The notes under the pieces were generated by a model. It had not been told where the DNA came from. It did no database searches and saw only the letters and a list, made by a program, of their open reading frames with translations. 40,588 nucleotides of DNA from Pseudobdellovibrionaceae bacterium (GTDB lineage: Bacteria > Bdellovibrionota > Bdellovibrionia > Bdellovibrionales > Bdellovibrionaceae). Numbering within the stretch: the first letter of the stretch is position 1; each line of letters starts with the position of its first letter. The stretch spans positions 1-40,588 of the forward strand of contig JANWYU010000208.1 in NCBI GenBank assembly GCA_025055135.1. Reading direction: 5' to 3'. Positions 9,292 to 18,243 of the stretch are shown in pieces. A program made the position numbers and the translations under genes.

Positions 9292-10479
9292 ATGATTAAG
9301 CCCATTTATCTGGATCATAATGCGACAACTCCCTTATTACGGGAGGTTCAAGAAGCCCTTATCGACTTATTGGGAAAGGATAATTGGTGGGGCAACCCCA
9401 GTTCTATTCATTGGGCTGGGCGACGGCCTAAGGAACTGATGCGCTTGGCCCGCCAGCAGGTAGCCCAAGTCCTCAAATGCTCTCCTTTGGATGTGGTTTT
9501 TACCAGTGGAGCTACTGAGAGTAATAATACAGTGATCAGGGCAGTGGTGGAGGGGGCTAAACAATGCGCCCCCGATGGTAAGGGTCGTTATCGCATTATT
9601 AGTTCGGCTGTTGAGCATCCCAGTGTCTTACAGGCTCTGCAATATTTTTCGGATCAAAAATTAATCGAATGGATTTCGATTCCGTTAACCCCATGTGGTG
9701 AGTGGGATTGGGAAAAATTCGAGAAAGCGCTTAATGAAGAAACCCTCTTAGTTTCTGTTATGGCGGCTAATAACGAAACGGGGGTTATTTTACCTGTGGA
9801 AGAAATTGCCCGTCGAGCGAAACAACGGGGGGCTTTATTTCATAGTGATGTTACCCAAGCCTTTCTTAAAGTTCCCTTGGATTTTGGATTATTTGATTAT
9901 GCCAGTTTGTCAGGTCACAAAGTATATGCCTTAAAAGGCGTAGGTGTTCTGTTTGTCAATAAGCAGGCTCCCTTTCGTAATTTGTTATGGGGCGGTAGTC
10001 AGGAGCGTTCGCGACGTGCGGGTACTGAGAATGTTTTGGCGATTGCCTCTTTGGGATTTGCCATTCAGGCTTTGGGTCAGAATTATCAAGGGTGGGAAAA
10101 TCGCCTTCAAGATCTTAGGGATTATTTTGAAGAACAGATTCTTAGTAACATAGGACGAGTAACAATAACTCATCGTGAACGACCGCGCTTGCCGAATACT
10201 TCTCATATTCGAATTGAAGGAATTGAAAGTGAAACTCTATTAATGAAATTAGATTTAGAGGGCTTTGCGGTATCGGCAGGATCGGCGTGTTCTAGTGGTC
10301 GTTCCGCTCCCAGTGCAACCCTTTTAGCCATGGGACTTTCCTCTCAGGAGGCTCAATCGAGCTTGCGGGTTAGTCTGGGAATTGGTAACACTAAGGAGCA
10401 GATTGATTCATTTGTTTCTGCATTAGTAAGAAGCGTTGAATTTTTGAGGAAAAGATCCCCCATGGAGGTTCGTCCATGA
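9292..10479 (+). CDS. Cysteine desulfurase (NifS/IscS family)
   Basis: 395-aa PLP enzyme that takes sulfur from L-cysteine as an enzyme persulfide. Seen: [10 protein letters not shown] at the N-terminus, SGATESNN near 70, AVEHPS, NNETG, the PLP lysine in SGHK (Lys210), and the catalytic loop SAGSACSSG with Cys333. Its stop overlaps the ATG of mnmA by four bases (ATGA), so translation is coupled. This matches the dedicated desulfurase-MnmA pairs known from Bacillus (YrvO-MnmA), where sulfur passes directly to MnmA. No iscU, iscA or tus genes are present. It is the first gene of a run reaching der at 15773. TTGAAA at 9254 and TAAAAC at 9277 with a 17-base spacer form a weak promoter candidate; the leader would be very short. 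Confidence 0.95.
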   Translation: MIKPIYLDHNATTPLLREVQEALIDLLGKDNWWGNPSSIHWAGRRPKELMRLARQQVAQVLKCSPLDVVFTSGATESNNTVIRAVVEGAKQCAPDGKGRYRIISSAVEHPSVLQALQYFSDQKLIEWISIPLTPCGEWDWEKFEKALNEETLLVSVMAANNETGVILPVEEIARRAKQRGALFHSDVTQAFLKVPLDFGLFDYASLSGHKVYALKGVGVLFVNKQAPFRNLLWGGSQERSRRAGTENVLAIASLGFAIQALGQNYQGWENRLQDLRDYFEEQILSNIGRVTITHRERPRLPNTSHIRIEGIESETLLMKLDLEGFAVSAGSACSSGRSAPSATLLAMGLSSQEAQSSLRVSLGIGNTKEQIDSFVSALVRSVEFLRKRSPMEVRP

Positions 10480-11552
10480 GAGTTTTGGTAGCCATGAGTG
10501 GTGGAGTCGACAGCTCGGTAGCTGCCTATCTTTTACAGCAAAATGGATACCAGGTCATAGGGGCTACCATGCAAGTATGGGACTACTCTCAATGTAATAT
10601 CGATGAGGGTCAGGGTACTTGCTGTAGTAGTGTGGATGTAGAGGATGCGCGGGCTGTGGCTGATCGTTTGCAAATACCGTTTTATGTGATTAATTGTGAA
10701 AAAGAGTTTCGCCAAAAGGTGATTGATCCGTTTGTTGAAAGCTATTTGAAGGGTGAAACTCCTTTACCATGCAGTTACTGTAATTACTTTCTTAAATTTG
10801 ATTATTTAGTTCGCAAAATGGAAGAACTGGAGTGTGATTTTTTAGCCACTGGTCATTATGCTCAAATTGAGCAGAAGGGGGATAAGAAATTCTTAAAAAT
10901 AGCTCAAGATGAATGGAAGGACCAGAGTTACTTTTTATTTCAGTTACCATATCACTTATTGGATCGGTTACTTTTTCCAGTGGGCCATTTGACTAAAAAA
11001 GAGGTGCGTCAGATCGCGGAAAAGTTGCAATTGCCGGTGGCGCGCAAGAAAGACAGCACGGGTATTTGTTTTGTGGGAGACGGCGATTATGCTGACTTTG
11101 TTGAGGGCTACAAATCAATGAAAGAGGTGGAATCTCTAAAGGGCGTAATCAGGCGTTACCCAAGTGGAGAAATTATGGGATGGCACAATGGGATTCATCG
11201 ATTTACCATTGGGCAAAGTCGAGGTCTTGGAATGACCTATCATCAAAAGTTGTTTGTTGTTCGGATTGATCCTGATACCCGCACGGTGTGGGTGGGAGAC
11301 GAACAATATCTTTATCAAAAGAAGGCCTTTGTTCGGGATATTCATTGGTTAGTGGACGAGCCGTTTTTGGATCGAAAGATTAGAGTAAAAATTCGTTCTT
11401 TGCACAAGGGTGCGTTGGGACGATTATTACGCTCTGACGAAGGACGCTATTTTATTGAGTTCGAGAAAGAGGAAAGGGCTGTTACCCCAGGACAGGCGGC
11501 GGTATTTTATCATGGGGATTATGTAGTGGGGGGTGGATGGATCGAGCGGTAG
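10476..11552 (+). CDS. mnmA: tRNA-specific 2-thiouridylase MnmA
   Basis: 358 aa, usual length for the family. It thiolates U34 of tRNA-Lys, -Glu and -Gln wobble positions using ATP and a persulfide. The PP-loop SGGVDSS is at 8-14. The catalytic Cys pair is Cys99 (in PLPCSYCN) and Cys198 (in DSTGICFVG), matching E. coli Cys102 and Cys199. Also visible are ATGHYAQ and KDQSYFLF. The C-terminal beta-barrel region (about 290-358) ends with the usual GQAAVFY motif. The start overlaps the cysteine desulfurase stop; its 3' end overlaps mtaB by 16 bases. Confidence 0.97.
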   Translation: MRVLVAMSGGVDSSVAAYLLQQNGYQVIGATMQVWDYSQCNIDEGQGTCCSSVDVEDARAVADRLQIPFYVINCEKEFRQKVIDPFVESYLKGETPLPCSYCNYFLKFDYLVRKMEELECDFLATGHYAQIEQKGDKKFLKIAQDEWKDQSYFLFQLPYHLLDRLLFPVGHLTKKEVRQIAEKLQLPVARKKDSTGICFVGDGDYADFVEGYKSMKEVESLKGVIRRYPSGEIMGWHNGIHRFTIGQSRGLGMTYHQKLFVVRIDPDTRTVWVGDEQYLYQKKAFVRDIHWLVDEPFLDRKIRVKIRSLHKGALGRLLRSDEGRYFIEFEKEERAVTPGQAAVFYHGDYVVGGGWIER

Positions 11553-12838
11553 TACATTTCCACACCTTTGGTTGCAAAGTGAACACCTATGATTCTGGTC
11601 TTTTGCAGCATAAGGCACTGGAAGATGCTGATTTTTATCAAGTTTGGAGGCATGAACGTTGTCCATCGATTCATGTGATTAATTCCTGTGCGGTAACTCA
11701 GGAGGCTACTGCAGATGCCATTCGTCTTGCTCGTAAGCTGAAATCTGCTGACCCTTTTTCCCTAGTGGTTTTAACTGGCTGTGCCGCTCAAGTGGAGGGT
11801 AGACAGTTACTGAAATATCCTTTTGTGGATCTTATTGTCGGTAACTCTCATAAGCAGGATCTTTTCACAATAGTAACTAATTATCTTAAAAGCCAAAGAG
11901 AAGGAGAGCGTCTGCATCATTCCTCTATATTTAAATCTTGGTCTTTGGGAGAAGGAGGAGGGGAAGAAAGCCATCACACCCGTGCCTTTCTCAAAATTCA
12001 AGACGGTTGTAATTCTTTTTGTTCATTTTGCATTATTCCTTATGCACGTGGCAAAAGCCGCAGCATCCCCATGGTAACACTTGTTCAGAGAATTCGTGAA
12101 CTAGAATCAAGGGGGTTTCAAGAGGTGGTGTTAACCGGGGTTCATATTGGAGATTATCGAGACGGGGATTATGTTTTAGAGGATTTGATTCATTTTATTT
12201 TGGAAAACACCAAGATTCCGCGCTTACGGTTAACTTCTTTAGAACCAAACGAGGTGAGTGATCGTTTGATGGACCATTTCCAAAATGATCGTTTATGTCC
12301 TCATTTCCATCTTAGTATCCAAAGTGCAAGTGATCTTGTTTTAAAAAATATGAAAAGAAAATACGGAGCTCAAGCAATTCAAGATTGTTTATTGAAGATC
12401 CAAGATAGAGTCCCTCATGCCTTTGTGGGTATGGACATTATTGTGGGATTTCCTTCGGAAACTGATGAGGATTTTTCGGTAACCTATCAAACCCTGGAGC
12501 AAACGCCTTGGACCCGACTGCATGTGTTTCCCTACAGTGAACGTAAAGGAACTCGAGCAAGCCTGATGCCTCAGTTACCCATATCTCTTCGTAAAGAAAG
12601 GGCAAAGATTTTGTTGAATTTGTCCCAAGAAAGATTTAACCGGGAGGCTCAAAAGCAATTAGGAAAAACCAAGCGGGCTTTAATATTAAATCAGGGAGGC
12701 AAGGGATTAACCCGGGACTATTGGACTGTGAAATTGTGTGGTGATAAAGAAGTACCGGTTAATCAGGAAATTGAAGTAAAACCAGTTGCTTTGGAGAAAA
12801 AGCCTCACGGACAGCAAATTGAATTGATCGTTCAGTAA
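11537..12838 (+). CDS. mtaB: tRNA (t6A37) methylthiotransferase MtaB
   Basis: 433-aa radical-SAM methylthiotransferase that converts t6A37 to ms2t6A37 in tRNAs reading ANN codons. The N-terminal UPF0004 domain has Cys13 (FHTFGCKVN), Cys51 (INSCAVT) and Cys82 (TGCAAQ) for one [4Fe-4S] cluster. The radical-SAM cluster motif CNSFCSFC has Cys158, 162 and 165. A short C-terminal TRAM-like region (about 375-430) should bind tRNA. FGCKVN and NSCAVT favour the MtaB (MiaB-like C) subgroup over MiaB. The ATG at 11537 lies inside the end of mnmA and is preceded directly by a G-rich SD-like stretch. With MnmA it places two sulfur modifications of the tRNA anticodon loop in one unit. Confidence 0.93.
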   Translation: MDRAVVHFHTFGCKVNTYDSGLLQHKALEDADFYQVWRHERCPSIHVINSCAVTQEATADAIRLARKLKSADPFSLVVLTGCAAQVEGRQLLKYPFVDLIVGNSHKQDLFTIVTNYLKSQREGERLHHSSIFKSWSLGEGGGEESHHTRAFLKIQDGCNSFCSFCIIPYARGKSRSIPMVTLVQRIRELESRGFQEVVLTGVHIGDYRDGDYVLEDLIHFILENTKIPRLRLTSLEPNEVSDRLMDHFQNDRLCPHFHLSIQSASDLVLKNMKRKYGAQAIQDCLLKIQDRVPHAFVGMDIIVGFPSETDEDFSVTYQTLEQTPWTRLHVFPYSERKGTRASLMPQLPISLRKERAKILLNLSQERFNREAQKQLGKTKRALILNQGGKGLTRDYWTVKLCGDKEVPVNQEIEVKPVALEKKPHGQQIELIVQ

Positions 12839-12847
12839 TTTTCTATC

Positions 12848-13519
12848 ATGGAACAAAAATGGTTACCTATTTCCTTTACAAATCCTAAATTACTGGAGCA
12901 GGCCCTCACACATAAAAGTTACTCAACTCAAGTAGATGACTATGAGAAATTAGAGTTATTGGGCGATAGCGTGTTAAATCTTGTGATTCTAGAAAAGCTA
13001 ATGAAGGCGTTTCCTAACGATAGTGAGGGCGATTTGTCCCGTAAAAGGGCGGCGTTGGTTAATCAATCATTTTTGTCCCAGATGGCTTTACAGATGGGGG
13101 TTGAAAAAAGCATTCGTGTGGGAACGCCGGAAAAAAAAATGGGGATGCAAAAAAGACCAAGTATTTTGGCAGCAGTCTTGGAGGCTGTGTTTGGTGCAGT
13201 TTATATCGATCAGGGCTTTGATTCGGTTCGCTTTTTGGTGGATGCGTGGTTTGGTCCCTTTATCAACTCTGCTAATACCTTAAGTTTTGACTTTAAAACC
13301 CAGCTTCAAGAGAAGGCACAAGAGCTATTTAAAGTGACCCCCTCTTATAGGCTTTTGGCTTCCAAAGCCCAGCGGGGGAGAACTCTGTTTCAAGTAGGGG
13401 TTTTTCTTCGTGAAAGATGCTTGGCAAAAGCGGTCGGCTCAAATAAAAAAGAAGCAGAACAAAAGGCAGCTAAAAAGGCCTTAGCTATGCTCAAAGAAAA
13501 TAAAACGGGTCTATTATAA
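12848..13519 (+). CDS. rnc: Ribonuclease III
   Basis: 223 aa, standard length. Cleaves double-stranded RNA in rRNA precursors and mRNAs. The endonuclease signature reads EKLELLGDS (Glu33, Glu36, Asp40). A second cluster reads SILAAVLEAVFGAVYID with Glu112. The dsRNA-binding domain occupies about 150-220 and ends with the expected Lys/Ala-rich helix (KKEAEQKAAKKAL). Odd: where E. coli has Asp114 in LADTVEA, this protein has Ala109 in LAAVLEA, so one of the metal ligands appears missing while the other acidic residues remain. It starts 9 bases after mtaB and ends 15 bases before era, the common rnc-era order. Confidence 0.94.
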   Translation: MEQKWLPISFTNPKLLEQALTHKSYSTQVDDYEKLELLGDSVLNLVILEKLMKAFPNDSEGDLSRKRAALVNQSFLSQMALQMGVEKSIRVGTPEKKMGMQKRPSILAAVLEAVFGAVYIDQGFDSVRFLVDAWFGPFINSANTLSFDFKTQLQEKAQELFKVTPSYRLLASKAQRGRTLFQVGVFLRERCLAKAVGSNKKEAEQKAAKKALAMLKENKTGLL

Positions 13520-13534
13520 AGCGGTGTTTGATTT

Positions 13535-14455
13535 ATGGTATCATTTCGTGCTGGTTACCTTGGTTTGATTGGGTTACCCAATTCAGGAAAGAGCACGTTA
13601 CTTAATAGTTTGGTTCAACAGAAGGTTTCTATTGTGTCGCCCAAGCCCCAAACTACACGACAGAGGATATTAGGTTTGTGTTCATTTTCTTCATATCAGG
13701 TGATATTGGTGGATGCCCCTGGTTTGATTAAGGCTAGTTCAGGACTTAATGCCTTTTTAGAAAAAGAGGCCATTCATGTAATTAAGGAAAGTGATGCTTT
13801 GGTGGCAGTGCTTTCTTTGGATGTGGATAGCAAGCAGTCGTTAGATGAAGTGGTGAATTTGGTGCACCGATCGAATAAACCATGGTTTGTGGTAGTTACT
13901 AAAATTGATCTAGTTCATTTGAGCCACCGGAAGCTGCAATTAGTTGATGATTTAAAGCAAAATTTTCCTGAAGTTCCAGTGCTGACTTTCTCTAATACTT
14001 GGACGGGTAGTGAACTTGATAGCTTTAGGGCCGATTTTTTTAGCACGTGTCATCCTATGCTTCCACCGATGCCGTGTCCGTTGTTTGACGTAGATTTAGT
14101 AACACCTCATTCTTTGCGAGATTTATCTGCTGAGATTATTCGAGAAAAATGTTTTTTGGAACTTTCTGACGAGCTACCTTACCAGATTGCGGTTCGTATT
14201 CGCACTTTTTCTGAGAGCGAGAAATTTGCTAAAATTGAAGCTGATATTATTGTTAACAAAGAATCTCAAAAGGCTATGGTCATTGGAACTAAGGGTAGCA
14301 AAATTAAAAGAATTGGAACCTTAGCTCGCAAAGAAATAGAAGACTTATTGGGACATCCCTGTTACTTGGGTTTAACGGTAGTAGTGCGTGAAAATTGGAT
14401 GAAACATCACCTCATAATGAGAGAACTGGGTTACGTTAATGAAAAGAACTCATGA
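13535..14455 (+). CDS. era: GTPase Era, 30S ribosome assembly factor
   Basis: 306 aa, the normal length. Binds the 3' end of 16S rRNA and assists 30S maturation. G1 GLPNSGKS is at 13-20, G2 Thr lies in KPQTTRQRI at about 37-45, G3 is DAPG at 60-63 (DTPG in most), G4 is TKID at about 122-125 (NKxD in most; TKxD occurs in the superfamily). The C-terminal KH domain shows the GTKGSKIKRIG loop near 248 and ends with WMKHHLIMRELGY. der begins 17 bases before the Era stop. Confidence 0.96.
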   Translation: MVSFRAGYLGLIGLPNSGKSTLLNSLVQQKVSIVSPKPQTTRQRILGLCSFSSYQVILVDAPGLIKASSGLNAFLEKEAIHVIKESDALVAVLSLDVDSKQSLDEVVNLVHRSNKPWFVVVTKIDLVHLSHRKLQLVDDLKQNFPEVPVLTFSNTWTGSELDSFRADFFSTCHPMLPPMPCPLFDVDLVTPHSLRDLSAEIIREKCFLELSDELPYQIAVRIRTFSESEKFAKIEADIIVNKESQKAMVIGTKGSKIKRIGTLARKEIEDLLGHPCYLGLTVVVRENWMKHHLIMRELGYVNEKNS

Positions 14456-15773
14456 TTTTCAGTTACCGAGAGTGGCTATTGTGGGTCGGCCTAATGTGGG
14501 TAAATCGACCCTTTTTAACCTGCTTATTGGTAAACGTAAATCGGTTGTAAAAAATGAACCTGGTGTAACCAGAGATGTTCTGATTGATCGATGTGAGCTT
14601 TGGGGAAAATGGTTTGAAATTATTGATACGGGAGGATTAACTCGGTCGCAAAAATCCCTTGATATGTCAATTTTGGATCAAGTCCAAAATGTATTAAAAA
14701 CTGTGGACTTTGCAATAATGGTAACTGATGGTCGAGAAGGATTAACTAGTGATGATGAGGAGGTATTTCGGTTACTAAAAACAACGGGAGTTCCTTTTTT
14801 TGTCCTGGTTAATAAGGTGGATCATCTCTCTAGTCGGGATTTAGCTAAATCGGATTTTTATAAGTTTGGAGATCAGATTTTTGCAGTGAGTTTGGAGAGT
14901 CGTTTGGGGGTTTCGGAATTTTTAGAATTTTTATATCAACAGTTACCCTCTGTTTCTGAGGAAGATGTGTTACCCACTTTAAAAGTAGCATTAGTTGGCA
15001 AGCCTAATGTGGGAAAAAGCTCGCTCGTTAATGCCTTATTGGGGGAAAAAAGAGTAATAGTTTCGGAAACTCCGGGAACTACTGTTGATGTAGTAGAAAT
15101 TCCTTTTTTTATTGGAGATAGACCCTTTTGTCTGATTGATACCGCGGGATTAAGGCGCTCCAGTCGTCGTAAAGAAGATGTTGAAATTGTGGCATCTTTT
15201 AAAACCCAAGAGGCCATCGCTCAAGCTGATATCCTTTTATTGGTGATTGATTGCGGTGTGGGACCTACCGAGCAGGACGCTACCATTTTACAAAAGATCT
15301 TGGAAGAGCATAAAATGGTTATTGTAGTAGCTAATAAATCTGATGTGGCGAAGGCTCAAGACTCTCATTTTCGGGAGAAGTTCCGAACGGCAGTTGCTCA
15401 GGTATTTCATTTTTATCCGGATATACCAGTAGTTTTTACCAGCGCTCATACCAAGATGGGCTTATCTGACTTAAAAGAAAAAATATTATGGGCTCAGGAA
15501 CAGCTATCGGTACGGATCGCCACATCAGAATTAAACGATTTTTTATTTGATACGATTCGTAAGGCGCCCTCTCCTGTTTGGGGTAATGTTAATGTTAAAT
15601 TTTATTATATGACTCAAACGAAACAGGTTCCTCCCAGTTTCATTGCTTTTTGTAATCATCCTGAAGGGGTAGATCAAGCCTATCGTCGTTTTTTAGTGAA
15701 TCAGATAAAGGAAAAATTTAATTTAAAGGGTGTTCCCGTTCGCGTTTATGTTATGAAAAGTCGGTCTGAGTGA
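14439..15773 (+). CDS. der: Double-GTPase Der (EngA)
   Basis: 444 aa, expected length. 50S assembly GTPase with two G domains and a C-terminal KH-like domain. First domain: GRPNVGKS at 16-23, PGVTRD, DTGG. Second domain: GKPNVGKS at 187-194, PGTTVDVVE (Val where Arg is usual in TTRD), DTAGLRR, then NKSD near 300. The C-terminal domain (about 350-444) has the family pattern around KFYYMTQTKQVPPSFIAFCNHP. Its ATG overlaps the end of era by 17 bases, with no good SD, so coupling to era translation is likely. It is the last gene of the run starting at 9292. Confidence 0.96.
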   Translation: MKRTHDFQLPRVAIVGRPNVGKSTLFNLLIGKRKSVVKNEPGVTRDVLIDRCELWGKWFEIIDTGGLTRSQKSLDMSILDQVQNVLKTVDFAIMVTDGREGLTSDDEEVFRLLKTTGVPFFVLVNKVDHLSSRDLAKSDFYKFGDQIFAVSLESRLGVSEFLEFLYQQLPSVSEEDVLPTLKVALVGKPNVGKSSLVNALLGEKRVIVSETPGTTVDVVEIPFFIGDRPFCLIDTAGLRRSSRRKEDVEIVASFKTQEAIAQADILLLVIDCGVGPTEQDATILQKILEEHKMVIVVANKSDVAKAQDSHFREKFRTAVAQVFHFYPDIPVVFTSAHTKMGLSDLKEKILWAQEQLSVRIATSELNDFLFDTIRKAPSPVWGNVNVKFYYMTQTKQVPPSFIAFCNHPEGVDQAYRRFLVNQIKEKFNLKGVPVRVYVMKSRSE

Positions 15774-15841
15774 TTAGGTCGCTTGGTAACAAGAGATAAA
15801 AATATGGTACCAATTAAAATTTGCAAGGGAAAAATGTGATC

Positions 15842-18190
15842 ATGCGAAAAATTTTTGGCTCATATCCTATCTATATTGGTGTTATCTTGACCAGTTTAAG
15901 CTTGGGTAACTTTTGGAGATTGCCTTTCTTGGTGGCTCAGGAGGGTTCTGGTGTGTTCTTTTTTTTGTTTGTTACTTTTTTGTTTTTTCTTGGCTTGCCC
16001 ATTCTTATTTCAGAATTAATTGCCCGCCAAATTGTGGAAAAAGAATTCTATCTTTTTCAGGATAAAATTAGTCGACATAAGTGGTTCAAGATTCTGTCTT
16101 TTGTTCCCCTTTTGTTTAGCACGATTATCTTGCTTTATTACTCGATTTTAAGTTCTGGCGTACTTCATCTTTTTATTCAATTTTTAAAAAAGACGCTGGG
16201 GTTTTTACAAAAGTCACAGTTTTTGGAGTTTGCAGGATTTGCTCAACAGCATTGGAAACAACTTCTTTTTTCTTCGACCCATATTTGTATTGTTTTTTTG
16301 TGGATCAGCGCTGATGGCAAGAGGGGTATTAAAAGCGCCCTAACTATTTTGGGTCCATTAGCTTTGTTTGTTGTTTTTTTACTAAATATAACTTTGTTTA
16401 AAGAATTGGGAATTGAGGGTCTAGTTGCCCACATTTTCTACCCAGATTTTGAGAGCTTTAGCTGGCGTTCGTATTTGTTAGCATTTGGACAGGTGTGCTT
16501 TACCCTGGGGTTAGGTTTGTGGCTGCCTGGCGCTTTAGCCCCTAAAGAACTGGGATCGCGAAATATTGCCTCTTTTGCCTTTCAAAATATTTTAGTGGCT
16601 ATGGGAATTTCTTTTTTTGCCCTTATACAAATGTTAGGGGTAGCCCATGTGCTTTCGGGTAGTGAGGCAAAAAATCAATTTATTTTTTTTCAGAATCTTC
16701 CAACATATTTTATGGAAATGGATTATGGTAACTTAATTGGTATTGTTTTTTATGGTGCGGTTTACTTGGTTGCGGTTTTGTCCTCTTTGGGTCTAGCGGA
16801 GAGTGTGGTGGTTAATTTGGAGCGATTACTGAACTGGAATCGTTCTTTTTCCCTCTCAGCTTTGGTAGGGGTTTTAATTGTGGGGGTTGCTACCCTTATT
16901 TTTTTAAGTCGTTGGTTAGAATACTCTACTATGGATTTGGTACTTCACATTGATTTTTGGGTGGTTAATTTTGGTATTACCATAATGGCGGCCTTTTTTT
17001 CGTGGTTAGTGGCCCATTGGTTTAGCATAGAAAGATTAAAACAATTATTTGTCTCGGAAGAAATTATAGAGACGAAGGCTATGTTTAAATATTGGTATTT
17101 TCTGATTCATAGGTTCATTCCTTGGGCCACTTTTATTTTTATTATTTTATTTGTCTTTTCATCGATTGCTTGGGCAGCAGGCTTTCAAGGTCGGTTACAA
17201 CAAAGATTTGAGGTTACTCATCCGGTAGGCGCTGAAGGTGTGACGTCTGATCTGACGATTAGGCGCTTCCGATTAAAATATCAAGGAGAGGTTCCTGAGT
17301 TGCAGAACGTCCGTTACCAGGTACAATTGTCATTTTCCCGGGGCGATCAGTCCTGGGAACAATTGGAGTTCCCCAACATTCTTCGAGATGCCTTCTTTAC
17401 TTGGGATAGAAATGCTGATCATCAAATTCATGTTGGATTAAGAAAGTTACCCGGCAATCGGCAAAGGGTTATTTCCTCAGGTGCCTTAGAGATGACCGAT
17501 CGCTCCCTTGCCAATGGAGAATTTAACTTAGATCGTGATGTTGGATTTTTTAGCTACCATCAATGGCAGCGGGGAACCCATGTTTTTCGAGGTCAAGGAG
17601 CCCTAAGTTCAGGTTTGGGACGTGGGACGCCTTCGCGTTCTGGGACTTTCTTGTTGGCAAGTACTTTACGATTGGAATGGTTACCTTGGGGAGAATTTCT
17701 CAAAGGTGGGGATTATTTTGAGGGTGATTTATTGGGCGAAGAGGATCCCAAATTAAGTATTGGCGTAGTGGCTCATTATAATCCCAACGTGGTTCGTCAT
17801 AGGGGCACGGTGGGATGGTTACTTCCTTCGGATGTGGTTCGAAAAATGGGTACTCTAATTGTAGATACCTTATTTAAGTATCGAGGTTTTTCTTACAGTC
17901 ATGAAATTTTTTATCGTTCATTTAATAACGAAAATTCCGGTGATCCCCAGATTGTGTTATGGTCAGGGTATGGTTACGCAGTGCAGGCGTCCTACAGTTG
18001 GGCACAGAGGTGGTTGGCTGCTTTACGCTATAGTCACATACAGGCAGTCAGTGGTGTTAACTTTTTAAGGGAGGAAACCGTTTTCGGATTAAGCTATTTG
18101 GTGCGTCATCATCGCTTTAAAATTCAAAATGAAGTCTCCATTCTCTCCGAAGAGAGTTACTATCGTTTTCAGGTCGAATTTGGCTTCTAA
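15842..18190 (+). CDS. SNF-family Na+ symporter fused to OprO/P-like porin
   Basis: Two unrelated membrane proteins in one open frame. Residues 1 to about 445 (numbering from ATG 15842) are a sodium:neurotransmitter symporter homologue: SLGNFWRLPFLVA in TM1 is the family's sodium-site region, and I count 11 hydrophobic helices. Residues about 446-782 read like a phosphate-selective porin (OprO/OprP type): IRRFRLKYQG, VGLRKLPGNRQR followed by SSG and a DRS motif, KYRGFSYSHEIFY, LRYSH, ending in the outer-membrane-type aromatic terminus VEFGF. The junction is the end of TM11, FSSIAWA|AGF, which resembles a signal-peptidase I site (cut between 17176 and 17177). With a cytoplasmic N-terminus and 11 helices, the porin part would face the periplasm. 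Start: ATG 15842 or GTG 15836, which sits 5 bases after AAGGGA; a TTG at 15821 is less likely. An in-frame ATG at 17081 could start a free porin precursor. Confidence 0.85.
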   Translation: MRKIFGSYPIYIGVILTSLSLGNFWRLPFLVAQEGSGVFFFLFVTFLFFLGLPILISELIARQIVEKEFYLFQDKISRHKWFKILSFVPLLFSTIILLYYSILSSGVLHLFIQFLKKTLGFLQKSQFLEFAGFAQQHWKQLLFSSTHICIVFLWISADGKRGIKSALTILGPLALFVVFLLNITLFKELGIEGLVAHIFYPDFESFSWRSYLLAFGQVCFTLGLGLWLPGALAPKELGSRNIASFAFQNILVAMGISFFALIQMLGVAHVLSGSEAKNQFIFFQNLPTYFMEMDYGNLIGIVFYGAVYLVAVLSSLGLAESVVVNLERLLNWNRSFSLSALVGVLIVGVATLIFLSRWLEYSTMDLVLHIDFWVVNFGITIMAAFFSWLVAHWFSIERLKQLFVSEEIIETKAMFKYWYFLIHRFIPWATFIFIILFVFSSIAWAAGFQGRLQQRFEVTHPVGAEGVTSDLTIRRFRLKYQGEVPELQNVRYQVQLSFSRGDQSWEQLEFPNILRDAFFTWDRNADHQIHVGLRKLPGNRQRVISSGALEMTDRSLANGEFNLDRDVGFFSYHQWQRGTHVFRGQGALSSGLGRGTPSRSGTFLLASTLRLEWLPWGEFLKGGDYFEGDLLGEEDPKLSIGVVAHYNPNVVRHRGTVGWLLPSDVVRKMGTLIVDTLFKYRGFSYSHEIFYRSFNNENSGDPQIVLWSGYGYAVQASYSWAQRWLAALRYSHIQAVSGVNFLREETVFGLSYLVRHHRFKIQNEVSILSEESYYRFQVEFGF

Positions 18191-18243
18191 TGGGAACTGG
18201 TCCAGAAATCAACGACACCAGTTTGTGGTGGTTGGGGGGTTAA

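Noticed and set aside
17041-17220. Fusion of symporter and porin as a simple mis-called gene end
   Set aside because: No stop codon exists in this frame anywhere across the junction, and both halves are in the same phase, so two separate genes cannot be drawn without assuming a sequence error. Internal initiation at 17081 remains possible and is kept as an alternative.
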